Counted from the stretch's first letter, positions 32,696-44,201 are shown. The stretch is 64,000 nucleotides of DNA from Anaeromyxobacter diazotrophicus (GCF_013340205.1 NZ_BJTG01000014.1:1-64000); one strand, 5' to 3'. Notes: generated by a model not told the origin, from the sequence alone. Numbers and translations are program-made.

Positions 32696-33606
32696 GCCGG
32701 CTCGACCGGCTCGGCGATGGGCGCCGGCGGGAGCCCCTCGGCCGGGCGGTGGCCGAGGACGCTGCCGTACACCACGCCGCAGGCGCCGAGCACGAGGCCG
32801 CAGGCGCCGACCGGCGAGAGGCGCTCGCCCAGGATGGGGAGCGCCCACAGGAAGCTGGCCGCCGGGGTGAGCTGCTGCCAGAGCGCCGCCTCGGCCACCG
32901 TGAACACGCCGTAGGCGTGGGTCATGAGGATCTGCGCGAAGAAGGAGAGCACGCCCACCGCCACCGCCAGCGCCCACAGCCGCGGGTCGGTGGGCCAGGG
33001 CCCCCCCGAGAACGGGGCCGCCATGACGAGCCCGCCCAGGCAGAACGAGAAGAAGATGGTCGGGGCGTTGTCGGTGGGCCGGAGGGCCCGGATGGCCACC
33101 ACCGCCCCGCCCCCGAGCACCGCCGAGGCGAGGCCGGCCAGGACGCCGGCGTCGGCGACCGCCAGCAGCGCACCGGCGCCCGGCGCGATCACGAGCCCGA
33201 CGCCGACGGTGACGAGCGCCAGCGCCAGCGCGAGGTGGACCGTCGGCCGCTCGCCCAGCGCGAAGACCGAGATCCCCACCGCGAAGACGGGGAAGAGGTT
33301 GTTGAGGAGCGTGGCCTGCCCGGCCGGGATGCGCGCCAGCGCGATGAAGTAGAGCAGCACCGCCAGGCCGCCCTGCAGCCCGCGGCTGACGAGGAGCCAC
33401 CGCCGCACCGGCCGGAAGGTGCCGGGCCGCAGCCGGAACAGCGCGAGGGTCATGGCGGCGCCCACCGCGAAGCGGACGGTGGTCATCTGGGCGGCGGTGA
33501 AGCCCGTCCCGCCGCGCGAGGCGAGCCGCGCCACCGAGGCCATGAGCCCGAAGAGCGCGCCCGAGACGAAGAGCTGTCCGCGCGCGGCGAGCCGTTTCGT
33601 CTTCAT
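32692..33606 (-). CDS. EamA/DMT-family transporter (tandem paralogue)
   Basis: 304 residues. It is a clear paralogue of the downstream gene: MTTVRFAVGAAMTLALFRLR, ALARIPAGQATLLNNLFPVF, VFALGERPTVHLALALALVT, FFAQILMTHAYGVFTVAEAA and LWALPILGERLSPVGACGLV match it block for block, so the pair arose by tandem duplication. Start ATG 33606 overlaps the preceding gene stop (ATGA). The three genes 34094 to 31787 form one operon. Substrate unknown. Confidence 0.9.
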   Translation of the reverse strand: MKTKRLAARGQLFVSGALFGLMASVARLASRGGTGFTAAQMTTVRFAVGAAMTLALFRLRPGTFRPVRRWLLVSRGLQGGLAVLLYFIALARIPAGQATLLNNLFPVFAVGISVFALGERPTVHLALALALVTVGVGLVIAPGAGALLAVADAGVLAGLASAVLGGGAVVAIRALRPTDNAPTIFFSFCLGGLVMAAPFSGGPWPTDPRLWALAVAVGVLSFFAQILMTHAYGVFTVAEAALWQQLTPAASFLWALPILGERLSPVGACGLVLGACGVVYGSVLGHRPAEGLPPAPIAEPVEPA

Positions 33607-34094
33607 GACGCGCGGATCGCCTCGAGCTCGGCGGCGAGCGCGCCGGAGAAGCGCACCAGGTCGGCCTGCGCGGCCCGGAACCGGAACAGCGCCAGCTCGC
33701 CGCCGGGCCCGCCTCCGCCGGCCGCCTCGGCCAGGAAGCCGGAGAGATCGAGGCCGATCTCGACCACCGCGCCGCCCGGGGTCGCGCCGAGCTGGACAGC
33801 GAGGGGCGCCTCGCCGCCGGCGCGCCAGGCGAAGCCCTCGCCCTCGCCGCGCAGGAGCGCCGCCGTGGCGGCCAGGAGCTCGTCGACCTGGGCCGCCGCC
33901 ACCCGCAGCGGCGGCAGGCGCACGAGCGGCCACCACTCGCCGTCGCGCGCGTCGTGGTACTCGACCGCGGCGGTCGCGAGCAGGTCGAGCGCAGGCTCGG
34001 CCGCGCCGCCGCCGGGGGGGCCGGCGGGCGAGGCCCGGCCCGCCAGGGTCAGCGCACAGCGCAGCGCGCCGCGGTCGTTGCGAAGCTCGGCCAT
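33603..34094 (-). CDS. Hypothetical protein, first gene of the transporter operon
   Basis: 163 residues, soluble. It contains MAELRNDRGALRCALTLAG, an EYHDARDGEWWPLVRLPPLR segment, an Ala/Leu-rich helix AAAQVDELLAATAALLRGEG and strands such as VVEIGLDLSGFLAEAAG. No family recognised. The coding case rests on the overlapping 4-nt junction with the transporter gene and on its acidic/Ala composition like neighbouring genes. The ATG at 34094 lacks a strong ribosome binding site. Confidence 0.6.
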   Translation of the reverse strand: MAELRNDRGALRCALTLAGRASPAGPPGGGAAEPALDLLATAAVEYHDARDGEWWPLVRLPPLRVAAAQVDELLAATAALLRGEGEGFAWRAGGEAPLAVQLGATPGGAVVEIGLDLSGFLAEAAGGGGPGGELALFRFRAAQADLVRFSGALAAELEAIRAS

Positions 34095-34190
34095 GTGCCC
34101 CGTGGAATACCGCCTTTCGCCCGGCGGGGGAACGGCGTGAGCGCTCCGTCGCTGGCCCTGCGGGGCAGAGCCGGTTAAGACAGCGAATCC

Positions 34191-37064
<2,874 letters not shown>

Positions 37065-37092
37065 GCCTGGTCATGGACAGCAGCGCCCCCGT

Positions 37093-37156
37093 CCTGTAGG
37101 GCGGGGGTTCGCCGCCCGCCGTGCCGCGGCGGGCGGGACGAGCCCCGCCCCTACAC
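37093..37156. repeat. Large palindromic intergenic repeat
   Basis: TGTAGGGCGGGGGTT...CGCCCGCCG meets CGGCGGGCGGG...CCCCGCCCCTACA, a hairpin of about 60 nt with short mismatches. It sits between the uvrA stop and the rubrerythrin gene. The outer part, GGGACGAGCCCC-GCCCCTACA, is the consensus found at 148-173, 50001-50019 and 57325-57350. It may end the uvrA transcript. Confidence 0.7.
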
Positions 37157-37173
37157 GTCGACAGGAGCCCCAG

Positions 37174-37674
37174 ATGCCCACCACCGTCGAGAACCTCCAG
37201 GTCGCCTTCGCCGGCGAGAGCCAGGCCAACCGCAAGTACCTCGCCTTCGCCCGGAAGGCGGAGAAGGAGGGCTACCCGCAGATCGCGAAGCTGTTCCGCG
37301 CCGCCGCCGAGGCCGAGACGATCCACGCGCTGGCGCACCTCGGCAACATGGGCGGCGTCGGCTCCACGCTCGAGAACCTGCGCGCCGCGGTCTCGGGGGA
37401 GACCTACGAGTTCACCGAGATGTACCCGCCCATGGTGGCGCAGGCGCAGGCGGAGAACCACAAGGCGCGCCACATGCTGGGGTTCGCCAACGCCGCGGAG
37501 AAGGTCCACGCGGGCCTCTTCGGCCAGGCGCTGCAGGCGCTCGAGGCGGGCGCCGACCTCTCCAAGATGGACGTCTACCTCTGCCCGGTCTGCGGCGACG
37601 TCGAGTTCGGCAACCCGCCCGACAAGTGCCCGATCTGCGGCGCGCCTGCGTCGAAGTACCAGAAGATCGGCTGA
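37174..37674 (+). CDS. Rubrerythrin
   Basis: 166 residues. The ferritin-like di-iron ligands are in FAGESQANRKYLAFARKAEK, AEAETIHALAHLG, FTEMYPPMVAQAQAENHKAR and AEKVHAGLF. The C-terminal rubredoxin-type domain has LCPVCGDVEFGNPPDKCPICG, giving both C-x-x-C pairs. It reduces hydrogen peroxide in anaerobes and microaerophiles. GGAG lies 8 nt before the ATG. Confidence 0.96.
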   Translation: MPTTVENLQVAFAGESQANRKYLAFARKAEKEGYPQIAKLFRAAAEAETIHALAHLGNMGGVGSTLENLRAAVSGETYEFTEMYPPMVAQAQAENHKARHMLGFANAAEKVHAGLFGQALQALEAGADLSKMDVYLCPVCGDVEFGNPPDKCPICGAPASKYQKIG

Positions 37675-37677
37675 CCG

Positions 37678-38595
37678 GTGGCGGGCGCGGCGAAGGCGGT
37701 CGCGGCCCCGGCGGCCGGCTCGCCCCGGCCCGCCCGCCGCACCGCCGCCGTCCTCCAGGTGCTGACGGCGGCGGCGCTGTGGGGCGTGAACGGGGTGGTG
37801 GCGCGCGCGCTCTTCCAGCGCGCCGTCGACCCGGGCCACCTGGTGCAGGTCCGCATGCTGGTGGGCGGGCTGGCGCTCGTCCCGCTCGCGCTGGCGCGGG
37901 GCGTGGCCCCCGGCGCGTTCGCGCCGCGGCGGCTGCCCGCGCTGGCGCTCTACGCGCTGTTGCTGGCCGCCGTCCAGCTCACCTACTTCCAGGCGATCGC
38001 CGCCGCCGGCGTGGCGGTCGCCATCTTCCTCCAGTACACGGCGCCGCTCCTGGTGGCCGCCTTCGAGGCGGTCCGGGCGCGGCGCCTCCCCTCCCCGCTG
38101 GTGGCGGCGGCGCTCGCGACCGCCAGCGCCGGCTCGGCGCTCCTGGTGCTGCCGGGCGGCGGGGTCCGGGTCCCGGCGGCCGGCCTGGCCTGGGGGCTCG
38201 GGGCGGCGTTCGCGTTCGCGAGCGCGACGGTCACCGCGGGCGAGCTGCGCCGGGGCGGGCTGGGCGCCATCCCGCTCCTCGCGGTCGGGCTCACGCTCGG
38301 CTCGCTCGTCTTCGTGCCGGTGCGCACCCCGTGGCAGGCGCTCGCCAGCATCCCGCCGGCCGACGTGCCGTACTTCCTGTACGTGGCGCTGCTCGCGAGC
38401 GCCCTGCCGTTCACGCTCTACGCGGCGGCCCTGGCGGTGCTGCCCGGCAGCGTCGCCATGCTGCTCGCGATGCTGGAGCCGGTGCTCGCGGCGGCGCTCG
38501 CCTGGGTCGCGCTCGGCGAGGCGCTCTCGCCGCTGCAGCTCGCCGGCGGCGCGCTCATCCTCGGCGCCATCGCCCTCGCCGCGCGCGTCAAATGA
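37678..38595 (+). CDS. EamA/DMT-family transporter
   Basis: 305 residues with ten predicted spans. Features include LTAAALWGVNGVVARALFQR at the first helix, LTYFQAIAAAGVAVAIFLQYTAPL, and the second-repeat helix AMLLAMLEPVLAAALAWVAL followed by GEALSPLQLAGGALILGAIA, which is the classic EamA end. It is only distantly similar to the transporter pair at 31787-33606. GTG start at 37678, just 3 nt after the rubrerythrin stop. Substrate unknown. Confidence 0.9.
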   Translation: MAGAAKAVAAPAAGSPRPARRTAAVLQVLTAAALWGVNGVVARALFQRAVDPGHLVQVRMLVGGLALVPLALARGVAPGAFAPRRLPALALYALLLAAVQLTYFQAIAAAGVAVAIFLQYTAPLLVAAFEAVRARRLPSPLVAAALATASAGSALLVLPGGGVRVPAAGLAWGLGAAFAFASATVTAGELRRGGLGAIPLLAVGLTLGSLVFVPVRTPWQALASIPPADVPYFLYVALLASALPFTLYAAALAVLPGSVAMLLAMLEPVLAAALAWVALGEALSPLQLAGGALILGAIALAARVK

Positions 38596-38596
38596 A

Positions 38597-38620
38597 GAGG
38601 GCCGGCGCGAGCCGGCCCTC
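38597..38620. terminator. Perfect 10-bp hairpin between convergent genes
   Basis: GAGGGCCGGC (38597-38606), loop GCGA, GCCGGCCCTC (38611-38620). It begins just after the transporter stop and lies 25 nt from the stop of the Cys-rich protein gene on the other strand. Likely a bidirectional terminator. Confidence 0.65.
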
Positions 38621-38644
38621 CGCGCTGCGTCGAGGTGGCGCCCC

Positions 38645-39049
38645 TCAGGCGGCCTTGGCCGCCTTCTGGTGGCACTTGCACTCGCCCTTCGGGCAGGCGC
38701 AGTCCTTCCCCTTCGCGCACTCGCAGCCCTTCTTCTCGGGCTCGGCAGCCGAGTACTTGGGGGCGCCACAGTTCGCGCACTTGCACTGGCCCTTGGGGCA
38801 GGTGCAGCCCTTGCCGCCCTTCGTGCACTCGCACTTGACGGTCCCCTCGGCCTTCTTCTCCGGGGCCGCCGCGGCGGGCTTCGGCGCAGGCGCCGCGTCG
38901 GGGGTCGCCTGGGGCTTCGCGCCCTTCTCGGCGGCGGCCTTCTTGGCGCAGTCGCAGTCCTTGCCGCAGGCGTAGGCGGGGGTGCCGGCGGTCAGCGCGA
39001 ACGCGCTCGCGGCGGCCAGCGCGGCGCTCAGCAGGAATCGCTTCGTCAT
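38645..39049 (-). CDS. Secreted Cys-rich, metallothionein-like protein
   Basis: 134 residues. A signal peptide (FLLSAALAAASAFALTAGTPAYA) ends in the Ala-X-Ala form, so the protein is likely periplasmic. The mature protein has 16 cysteines in C-x-C pairs: CGKDCDC, then CECTKGGKGCTCPKGQCKCA, and CECAKGKDCACPKGECKC, an imperfect repeat of C-x-C-x-K-G-x-x-C-x-C-P-K-G-x-C-K-C. Ala/Pro/Lys linkers separate the clusters. This composition suggests multi-metal binding, as in metallothioneins, but in an exported protein. No known family recognised. Confidence 0.85.
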   Translation of the reverse strand: MTKRFLLSAALAAASAFALTAGTPAYACGKDCDCAKKAAAEKGAKPQATPDAAPAPKPAAAAPEKKAEGTVKCECTKGGKGCTCPKGQCKCANCGAPKYSAAEPEKKGCECAKGKDCACPKGECKCHQKAAKAA

Positions 39050-39193
39050 GGCGTGCTCCTTCGGCAGAGGGTCTCGATCAGGTGGACGAGCCTAGGAGGA
39101 GCTCCCGGACCCGTCAAGCGTCTGCCAGCCCGCCCGGGGTCACGCCCGGGCGCGCCGGGGGCGCCGGGGGCGCCGCGCGCGGCGCCCATTCCG

Positions 39194-39222
39194 TTGAGGC
39201 ACCGAAGGTTGGCGTGTAGATT
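39194..39222 (+). promoter_or_regulatory. Promoter of the 39232 gene
   Basis: TTGAGG (39194-39199), a 17-nt spacer and TAGATT (39217-39222). Transcription should begin within a few bases of the ATG at 39232, so the message is nearly leaderless; there is no ribosome binding site. Confidence 0.5.
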
Positions 39223-39231
39223 CCGCGCTGA

Positions 39232-40434
39232 ATGCAAAACCTCGATCCGGACGCCCTGCTCGCGATGCTCCGCGACCCGAACCGGGAGACGCAGGAGATC
39301 GCGGCCAGCGCGGGCGTCCCCCGGGACGAGGCGGGCCGCGCCGCGCGCCTCGCCCTCGGCCTCGGCAAGGCCAAGCCGGAGGAGATCCTGAGCCTCCCCC
39401 CGCCGCTCGCGCTGGCGCTCCTCCGCGCCGCCGCGACCGCCGGGCGCGCCGACGTGCTGGCCGCGGCCGCCGCCCACCCTCACAAGGACCTCGCCAAGGA
39501 GGGCAAGCGCGCCCTCTACGTCCTCAAGATGCGCGGCGTCGCCGTCCCGGAGGCGCCGCGCCCCGCGGCCCCGCCGCCCGCGCCGGCGGTCGAGCCGCCG
39601 GTGCCGTGCTTCGCCTCCACCGTCGACGGCCACGGCGAGCGCGCGGTCTGGATCGGCCGCGCGGTGCCGGGCAAGGGCATCGAGGTGGGGCAGGCCGTCC
39701 TCTCCGACGAGAAGGGGCTGGTCGAGCTCCACCTCGCGCTCCTCGGCCGCAAGGAGTACCGGCAGTTCGCGAAGGACATCGTCGAGCGCGGGCGCAGCAT
39801 GGGCGTGGCGGAGACCGAGCGGGAGCAGGCGAAGGGCCTCGTCGCCGCGGCCCGCCGGCTCAACGACCCGGTCGCGCACCCGCCGCCCCCGGGGGCGGAC
39901 GCGTGGCTGGCGCGGCTCGGGCCGGCGGAGCTCCCGCCCGACCCGGCCGAGCGGTTCCCCGCGCTGCCCGAGGAGGAGGAGCGGGCCGCGGTCGAGGCCT
40001 CGGGCCGGCTCCACGAGCTCCCGCTCCTGCGCGGCTGGCTCGCCGACGAGGAGGCGCTGCGCAGCCTCGCGCGCAAGCTCGACGAGATCGCCGTCTCGGC
40101 GCTCTACCTCGACGAGCGGCAGCGCGCCGACGCCGCGGCGAGCGCGCTGGCCGAGGCGGTGGCCGCGCTCTTCGACCCGCCCCGGCGCGCGCGCTGGTCC
40201 TCGCGCCTCTTCGCGGTGGCCGACCACCTGCAGCGCGCCGGCGACCCGGTGCACGCCGGCCTGGCGGCGGCCGCCGCCCGCGCGCTGCGCGGCGGCGCCC
40301 CGCCCGACCGCATCCCGTTCGCGCGGCTGCTCGTCGAGAAGGCCTTCCCGCCCGGCAGCGCCGCCCCGCGGCCGCCCCAGCCCACGCCCGCGCCCGGCGC
40401 CGCCGGCCCCGGCTCGCTCATCGTCCCGCCCTGA
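39232..40434 (+). CDS. Conserved-looking hypothetical protein, helical repeats
   Basis: 400 residues. The first ~100 look like HEAT- or alpha-solenoid-type helices ([40 protein letters not shown]). After a Pro/Ala linker the central domain has [20 protein letters not shown] and [20 protein letters not shown], with strands and helices rich in Leu/Glu ([10 protein letters not shown] near the end). No family recognised. The next gene (Nudix) begins 1 nt after its stop codon, so the two are coupled. It may be a scaffold protein; this is a guess. Confidence 0.65.
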   Translation: MQNLDPDALLAMLRDPNRETQEIAASAGVPRDEAGRAARLALGLGKAKPEEILSLPPPLALALLRAAATAGRADVLAAAAAHPHKDLAKEGKRALYVLKMRGVAVPEAPRPAAPPPAPAVEPPVPCFASTVDGHGERAVWIGRAVPGKGIEVGQAVLSDEKGLVELHLALLGRKEYRQFAKDIVERGRSMGVAETEREQAKGLVAAARRLNDPVAHPPPPGADAWLARLGPAELPPDPAERFPALPEEEERAAVEASGRLHELPLLRGWLADEEALRSLARKLDEIAVSALYLDERQRADAAASALAEAVAALFDPPRRARWSSRLFAVADHLQRAGDPVHAGLAAAAARALRGGAPPDRIPFARLLVEKAFPPGSAAPRPPQPTPAPGAAGPGSLIVPP

Positions 40435-40435
40435 C

Positions 40436-40858
40436 ATGCCCGACCACCGGAACCCCAAGCCCACCGTCGACGTCGTCATCCTCCTCCCCGACGGGCGCGT
40501 CGTGCTCGTGGAGCGCAGGAACCCGCCCGCCGGATGGGCGCTGCCCGGGGGCTTCGTCGACGAGGGCGAGGCGCTGGCGGCGGCCGCGGTGCGGGAGGCG
40601 CGCGAGGAGACCGGGCTCGAGGTCACCCTGGTCGAGCAGCTCCACACCTACTCCGACCCGCGCCGCGATCCGCGCCACCACACCATCAGCACCGTCTTCC
40701 TGGGGCGCGCGGCCGGCGCGCCGAAGGGCGGCGACGACGCGCTCCGCGCCGAGGCGTTCGCCTGGAGCGCGCTCCCGGCGCCGCTCGCCTTCGACCACGC
40801 CGAGATCCTGGCGGACGCCCGGCGCTACCTGCTCACCGGCGCGCGGAGGCGGCTGTGA
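40436..40858 (+). CDS. Nudix hydrolase
   Basis: 140 residues. The Nudix box is complete: [20 protein letters not shown] followed by ETGLEV (G-x5-E-x7-REUXEEXGU). The substrate strand [20 protein letters not shown] and WALPGG lie before it. Such small Nudix proteins act on nucleoside diphosphate derivatives; this one cannot be assigned further. It begins right after the helical hypothetical gene and overlaps the AMMECR1 gene by 4 nt (GTGA). Confidence 0.93.
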   Translation: MPDHRNPKPTVDVVILLPDGRVVLVERRNPPAGWALPGGFVDEGEALAAAAVREAREETGLEVTLVEQLHTYSDPRRDPRHHTISTVFLGRAAGAPKGGDDALRAEAFAWSALPAPLAFDHAEILADARRYLLTGARRRL

Positions 40859-41445
40859 GCGCGCCCGCGGCCGCGGCGCCGCTGGGGCCGGTCGAGCGCG
40901 CCGCGCTGCTCGGGGTGGCGCGCGCCGCCGTGCGGGCGCGCCTCGGGCTGGGCGGAGCGCCGGCGCTCCCCGCCGAGGGTCCCCTGGCGGCGCCCGGCGG
41001 CGCCTTCGTGACGCTGCGGGTGCGCGGCGAGCTGCGCGGCTGCCTCGGCTCGTTCGCCCCGCGGGGCTCGCTGGCCGCGACGGTCGCGGCCCTGGCGGCC
41101 GGCGCCGCCACCGAGGACCCGCGCTTCCCGCCGCTCCGGCCCGAGGAGCTCGACGACCTCGACCTGCACGTGTCGATCGTGGCGCCGCGCCGGCCGATGC
41201 GCGATCCGTCCGAGCTGGCGCTCGGGCGCGACGGCGTGGTGGTCGAGCTCGGCTGGCACCGCGGCGCGCTCCTGCCGCAGGTGGCGGTGGAGGAGGGCTG
41301 GGACGCGAAGACCTTCCTCGAGCGGACCTGCCTCAAGGCGGGCCTCCCGCCGGGCGCCTGGCGCGATCCGCAGGCCAAGGTCGAGCTCTTCGCGGCCGAG
41401 GAGGTCGGGCCCGAGCGGCTTGACCCCGCCCGGCCGGGCATGTGA
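40855..41445 (+). CDS. AMMECR1-domain protein
   Basis: 196 residues. [20 protein letters not shown] is the family signature (xGxLRGCIG), followed by [20 protein letters not shown], and [20 protein letters not shown] with [18 protein letters not shown] start (40855) overlaps the Nudix gene stop. In archaea and many bacteria this domain is the AmmeMemoRadiSam protein A. The partner Memo and radical-SAM genes are not seen here. Confidence 0.9.
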   Translation: MSAPAAAAPLGPVERAALLGVARAAVRARLGLGGAPALPAEGPLAAPGGAFVTLRVRGELRGCLGSFAPRGSLAATVAALAAGAATEDPRFPPLRPEELDDLDLHVSIVAPRRPMRDPSELALGRDGVVVELGWHRGALLPQVAVEEGWDAKTFLERTCLKAGLPPGAWRDPQAKVELFAAEEVGPERLDPARPGM

Positions 41446-41455
41446 AGGGGTTCGG

Positions 41456-42520
41456 ATGGCTCACGTCTTCGGTGCGTCCGCGAGCTTCGCGGTGGTGGCG
41501 CTGCTGGTCGTCGTCGCCTTCGGCGCGCTCGTCATCATCCACGAGCTGGGGCACTTCGCCGCCGCGCGGCTCTGCCGCATGCGCGTCGAGCGCTTCAGCG
41601 TCGGCTTCGGGCCGGTGCTCCTCAGGCGGCGCCAGGGCGAGACCGAGTGGGCGCTCTCGGCGGTGCCGTTCGGCGGCTACGTCAAGATCGCGGGGATGGG
41701 CCCGGGCGAGGAGATCGCGCCGGACGACCGAGCCGCGTACGCGAACCAGCCCGCCTGGCGGCGGTTCCTCGTCATCCTGGCCGGGCCGGCCATGAACTAC
41801 CTGTTCGCGGTGCTCCTGGCGGCCGCGATGCTCGCCAGCCTCGGCTTCCGCGAGCCGGACCCGGCCCCGGTGATCGGCGAGATCGTGGCCGGCGGCGCCG
41901 CCGCGCGCGCGGGGCTCCAGGCCGGCGACCGCGTGCGCTCGGTGGACGGCCGATCGATCGAGACCTGGAAGGCGCTGGTGGAGGAGGTGGTGGCGCACCC
42001 CGGCCGCGAGGCGCGGCTCTCCGTGGAGCGCGGCGGCGCGACGGTGGAGCTCGTCGCGACCCCGGAGGACAAGGGCGGCGCCGGGCGGCTCGGCATCGGC
42101 CAGGCGGCCCGGGTCACGCGGGCCTCTCCGGCCGAGGCCGTCGCGGGCGGCCTGCGGGTCACCAACGAGCGGGCGGGCGAGATCCTGGCCGGCCTGGGTC
42201 AGATGGTGACCGGCCGCCAGCGCGCCGAGCTGCGCGGGCCGGTGGGCATCGCCCAGGAGATGGCGAAGAGCGCCCGCGCCGGCGCCGCCCCCTTCATCAG
42301 CATCGTCTGGTTCATCTCCATCGCGCTCGGGCTCTTCAACCTGCTCCCCTTGCCAGCGCTCGACGGGGGCCGGCTGGTGTTCCTGGTCTACGAGATCGTC
42401 ACGCGGCGGCGCGTGAACCAGCGCGTCGAGAACGTGGTCCACCTCGCCGGCTTCGTGGCGTTGTTCGGGCTCCTGCTGGCGGTGACGGTGTTCGGCGACC
42501 TGGCGCGGATCTTCCGGTAA
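41456..42520 (+). CDS. rseP: RseP-type site-2 metalloprotease
   Basis: 354 residues. VIIHELGHFAAARL holds the HExxH zinc site in the first membrane span. The PDZ domain follows (GEIVAGGAAARAGLQAGDRV). LGLFNLLPLPALDGGRLVF carries the conserved Asp of the LDG motif in a later span. It cleaves membrane-embedded anti-sigma factors and signal peptides. The ATG follows GAAGGGG. It is near, but not in, the usual dxr/bamA context, so regulon targets are unknown. Confidence 0.95.
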   Translation: MAHVFGASASFAVVALLVVVAFGALVIIHELGHFAAARLCRMRVERFSVGFGPVLLRRRQGETEWALSAVPFGGYVKIAGMGPGEEIAPDDRAAYANQPAWRRFLVILAGPAMNYLFAVLLAAAMLASLGFREPDPAPVIGEIVAGGAAARAGLQAGDRVRSVDGRSIETWKALVEEVVAHPGREARLSVERGGATVELVATPEDKGGAGRLGIGQAARVTRASPAEAVAGGLRVTNERAGEILAGLGQMVTGRQRAELRGPVGIAQEMAKSARAGAAPFISIVWFISIALGLFNLLPLPALDGGRLVFLVYEIVTRRRVNQRVENVVHLAGFVALFGLLLAVTVFGDLARIFR

Positions 42521-42620
42521 TTGACTTACAGTAACCCACCCTCGATCGCACCAGGGGTGATCCCTCCGCGCGGCCGCGTGGTATCCTTCCGGGGTCGTCT
42601 CCTCGCGGGGGGATCCGCCG

Positions 42621-43037
42621 ATGGGCATCTACCGCTGCGCCGCCTGCGGCGCGGTGAACCGGAGCGCCGCCGGCGCCGGGGCGCGGTGCGAGCGCTGCCG
42701 CGCGGCCCTCGACACGAGCGGCGCGCCCCAGCACGTCGACGCGGCGGCCCTGGTGACGCTCATCGCCTCCTCTCCGGCCCCGGTCCTGGTCGACTTCGCG
42801 GCGCCGGGCGCGCGCGCCTCCTGCCTGGCCGAGGTGGCGAGCGCGCGCGCGGGCGAGCTGGTGTGCCTGCGCGTGGACACGGCGGGCGAGCCGGCGGCCA
42901 CGGCGGCGTACCGCGTCCGCCAGGCGCCGACGGTGGTGCTCTTCGCGCGGGGGGCCGAGGTGGCCCGGTTCGCGCCGACGGCGCCGGAGGCGGCCGGCCA
43001 GGTGTCGCGCTGGGTGGCGCAGGCCACCCGGGCGTGA
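42621..43037 (+). CDS. Zinc-ribbon/thioredoxin-fold protein without CxxC
   Basis: 138 residues. An N-terminal ribbon (YRCAACGAVN, CERCRAAL) precedes a thioredoxin-like domain: APVLVDFAAPGARASCLAEV, LVCLRVDTAGEPAATAAYRV, APTVVLFARGAEVARF. This resembles the N-terminal ribbon of thioredoxin 2, but the CGPC active site is replaced by GARASC, so only one cysteine remains. It cannot act as a standard dithiol thioredoxin; a monothiol or non-redox binding role is likely. The ATG is at 42621 after GGGGGGATCC. Confidence 0.75.
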   Translation: MGIYRCAACGAVNRSAAGAGARCERCRAALDTSGAPQHVDAAALVTLIASSPAPVLVDFAAPGARASCLAEVASARAGELVCLRVDTAGEPAATAAYRVRQAPTVVLFARGAEVARFAPTAPEAAGQVSRWVAQATRA

Positions 43038-43109
43038 GGCGCCGCGAGGTGGCCTCGCCGCGCCCCCGACCCGGGGCGGCGGCGCCGAAGGCGTGTTAAG
43101 GAGTGCGGC

Positions 43110-43763
43110 GTGCCCCTGACCGTCCTCTACTTCGCCGGCGCGCGTGAGGCCGCCGGGCTGGCTCGCGAGGCGCTGGACCTCCCCGCGGGCACCGTCGCCG
43201 ACCTGCGCCGGGCGCTCACGGCGCGCCATCCGGCGCTCGCGCGCGTCCTGCCGCGCTGCCGGCTGGCCGTCAATCAGGAGATGGCGTCCGATGCCGAGCC
43301 GGTGCCGGACGGCGCCGAGGTCGCGGTCATCCCGCCGGTGTCGGGCGGAGCGCCGCGCTGCCGGGTGGTGGAGCGTCCGCTCGCGCTCGACGAGGCGGTG
43401 GAGGCGGTCCGCGGCCCCGGCCGCGGCGCGGTGGTGACCTTCGAGGGCGACGTGCGGGGCGAGACGCAGGGCCGCCCGGTGGTGCGGCTCGAGTACGAGG
43501 CCTACCTGCCCATGGCGGAGCGGACGCTGCAGCGGGTGGCGGACGAGGTCGAGCGGGAGCACGGCGCCGCGGTCGCCATCGTCCACCGGGTCGGCCACCT
43601 CGGGCCGGGCGAGGCGGCGGTGGTCATCGCCTGCGCCGCGCCGCACCGCACCCCGGCGTTCCGGGCCTGCGAGGCCGCCATCGAGCGGCTCAAGCACGAG
43701 GTGCCGATCTGGAAGCGCGAGGTGTTCTCGGACGGCAGCGTGTGGGTGGGCCTCGGACCTTGA
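43110..43763 (+). CDS. MoaD-MoaE fusion (molybdopterin synthase)
   Basis: 217 residues. Residues 1-80 are MoaD-like (VLYFAGAREAAGLAREALDL) ending VAVIPPVSGG, the Gly-Gly that is normally the free C-terminus carrying the thiocarboxylate. MoaE follows directly: LDEAVEAVRGPGRGAVVTFE, RLEYEAYLPMAERTLQRVAD, and AFRACEAAIERLKHEVPIWK. AAGGAGTGCGGC precedes the GTG start. As in mycobacterial MoaX, cleavage after Gly-Gly would be needed for thiolation; inference. It makes molybdopterin from precursor Z. Confidence 0.94.
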   Translation: MPLTVLYFAGAREAAGLAREALDLPAGTVADLRRALTARHPALARVLPRCRLAVNQEMASDAEPVPDGAEVAVIPPVSGGAPRCRVVERPLALDEAVEAVRGPGRGAVVTFEGDVRGETQGRPVVRLEYEAYLPMAERTLQRVADEVEREHGAAVAIVHRVGHLGPGEAAVVIACAAPHRTPAFRACEAAIERLKHEVPIWKREVFSDGSVWVGLGP

Positions 43764-43839
43764 GCGAATGGGCCGCACCCACGCCCGGGCTTCGCGGGGC
43801 GGGGGTGCTATCCTCCGGGCGCACCGCGGGGAGCGTGGG

Positions 43840-44196
43840 ATGAAGGTCCTCATCGCCGACGACGATCAGACCATCCGGGCGCTCCTGGGCGACATGCTGG
43901 TCGACCTCGGCCACGCGGTGGTGGCCGCGGCCAACGGCGCCGAGGCCGTCGAGCTGGCCGTGCGCGAGCAGCCGGACGCGGCCATCCTCGACTTCCTCAT
44001 GCCGAAGCTGTCGGGCCTCGACGCGCTCAAGGCGATGCGCGAGCGGGGGCTCGCGATGCCGGTGGTGCTGCTGACGGCCATCAGCGACAGCTCGATCCGC
44101 GAGCTGGAGGACGTCCAGTCGCCCGCGATCATCCTGGAGAAGCCCTTCCGGCGGCGCGACATCGCCAGGGCCCTCGAGCGGGCGACCCGCCCCTGA
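43840..44196 (+). CDS. Single-domain response regulator
   Basis: 118 residues, a receiver only. MKVLIADDDQTIRALLGDML has the acidic pair; AILDFLMPKLSG carries the phospho-Asp (D51); VVLLTAISDSS has the Thr; and LEKPFRRRDI the Lys. No output domain, so it acts as a CheY- or DivK-like relay. GGGAG precedes the ATG at 43840. The next gene, an HD-GYP membrane protein, starts 5 nt later; together they may form a pathway. Confidence 0.93.
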   Translation: MKVLIADDDQTIRALLGDMLVDLGHAVVAAANGAEAVELAVREQPDAAILDFLMPKLSGLDALKAMRERGLAMPVVLLTAISDSSIRELEDVQSPAIILEKPFRRRDIARALERATRP

Positions 44197-44201
44197 CCCG
44201 G

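Noticed and set aside
42523-42551. TTGACT near 42523 as promoter of the thioredoxin-like gene
   Set aside because: The hexamer 17 nt downstream is GATCGC, not a credible -10.
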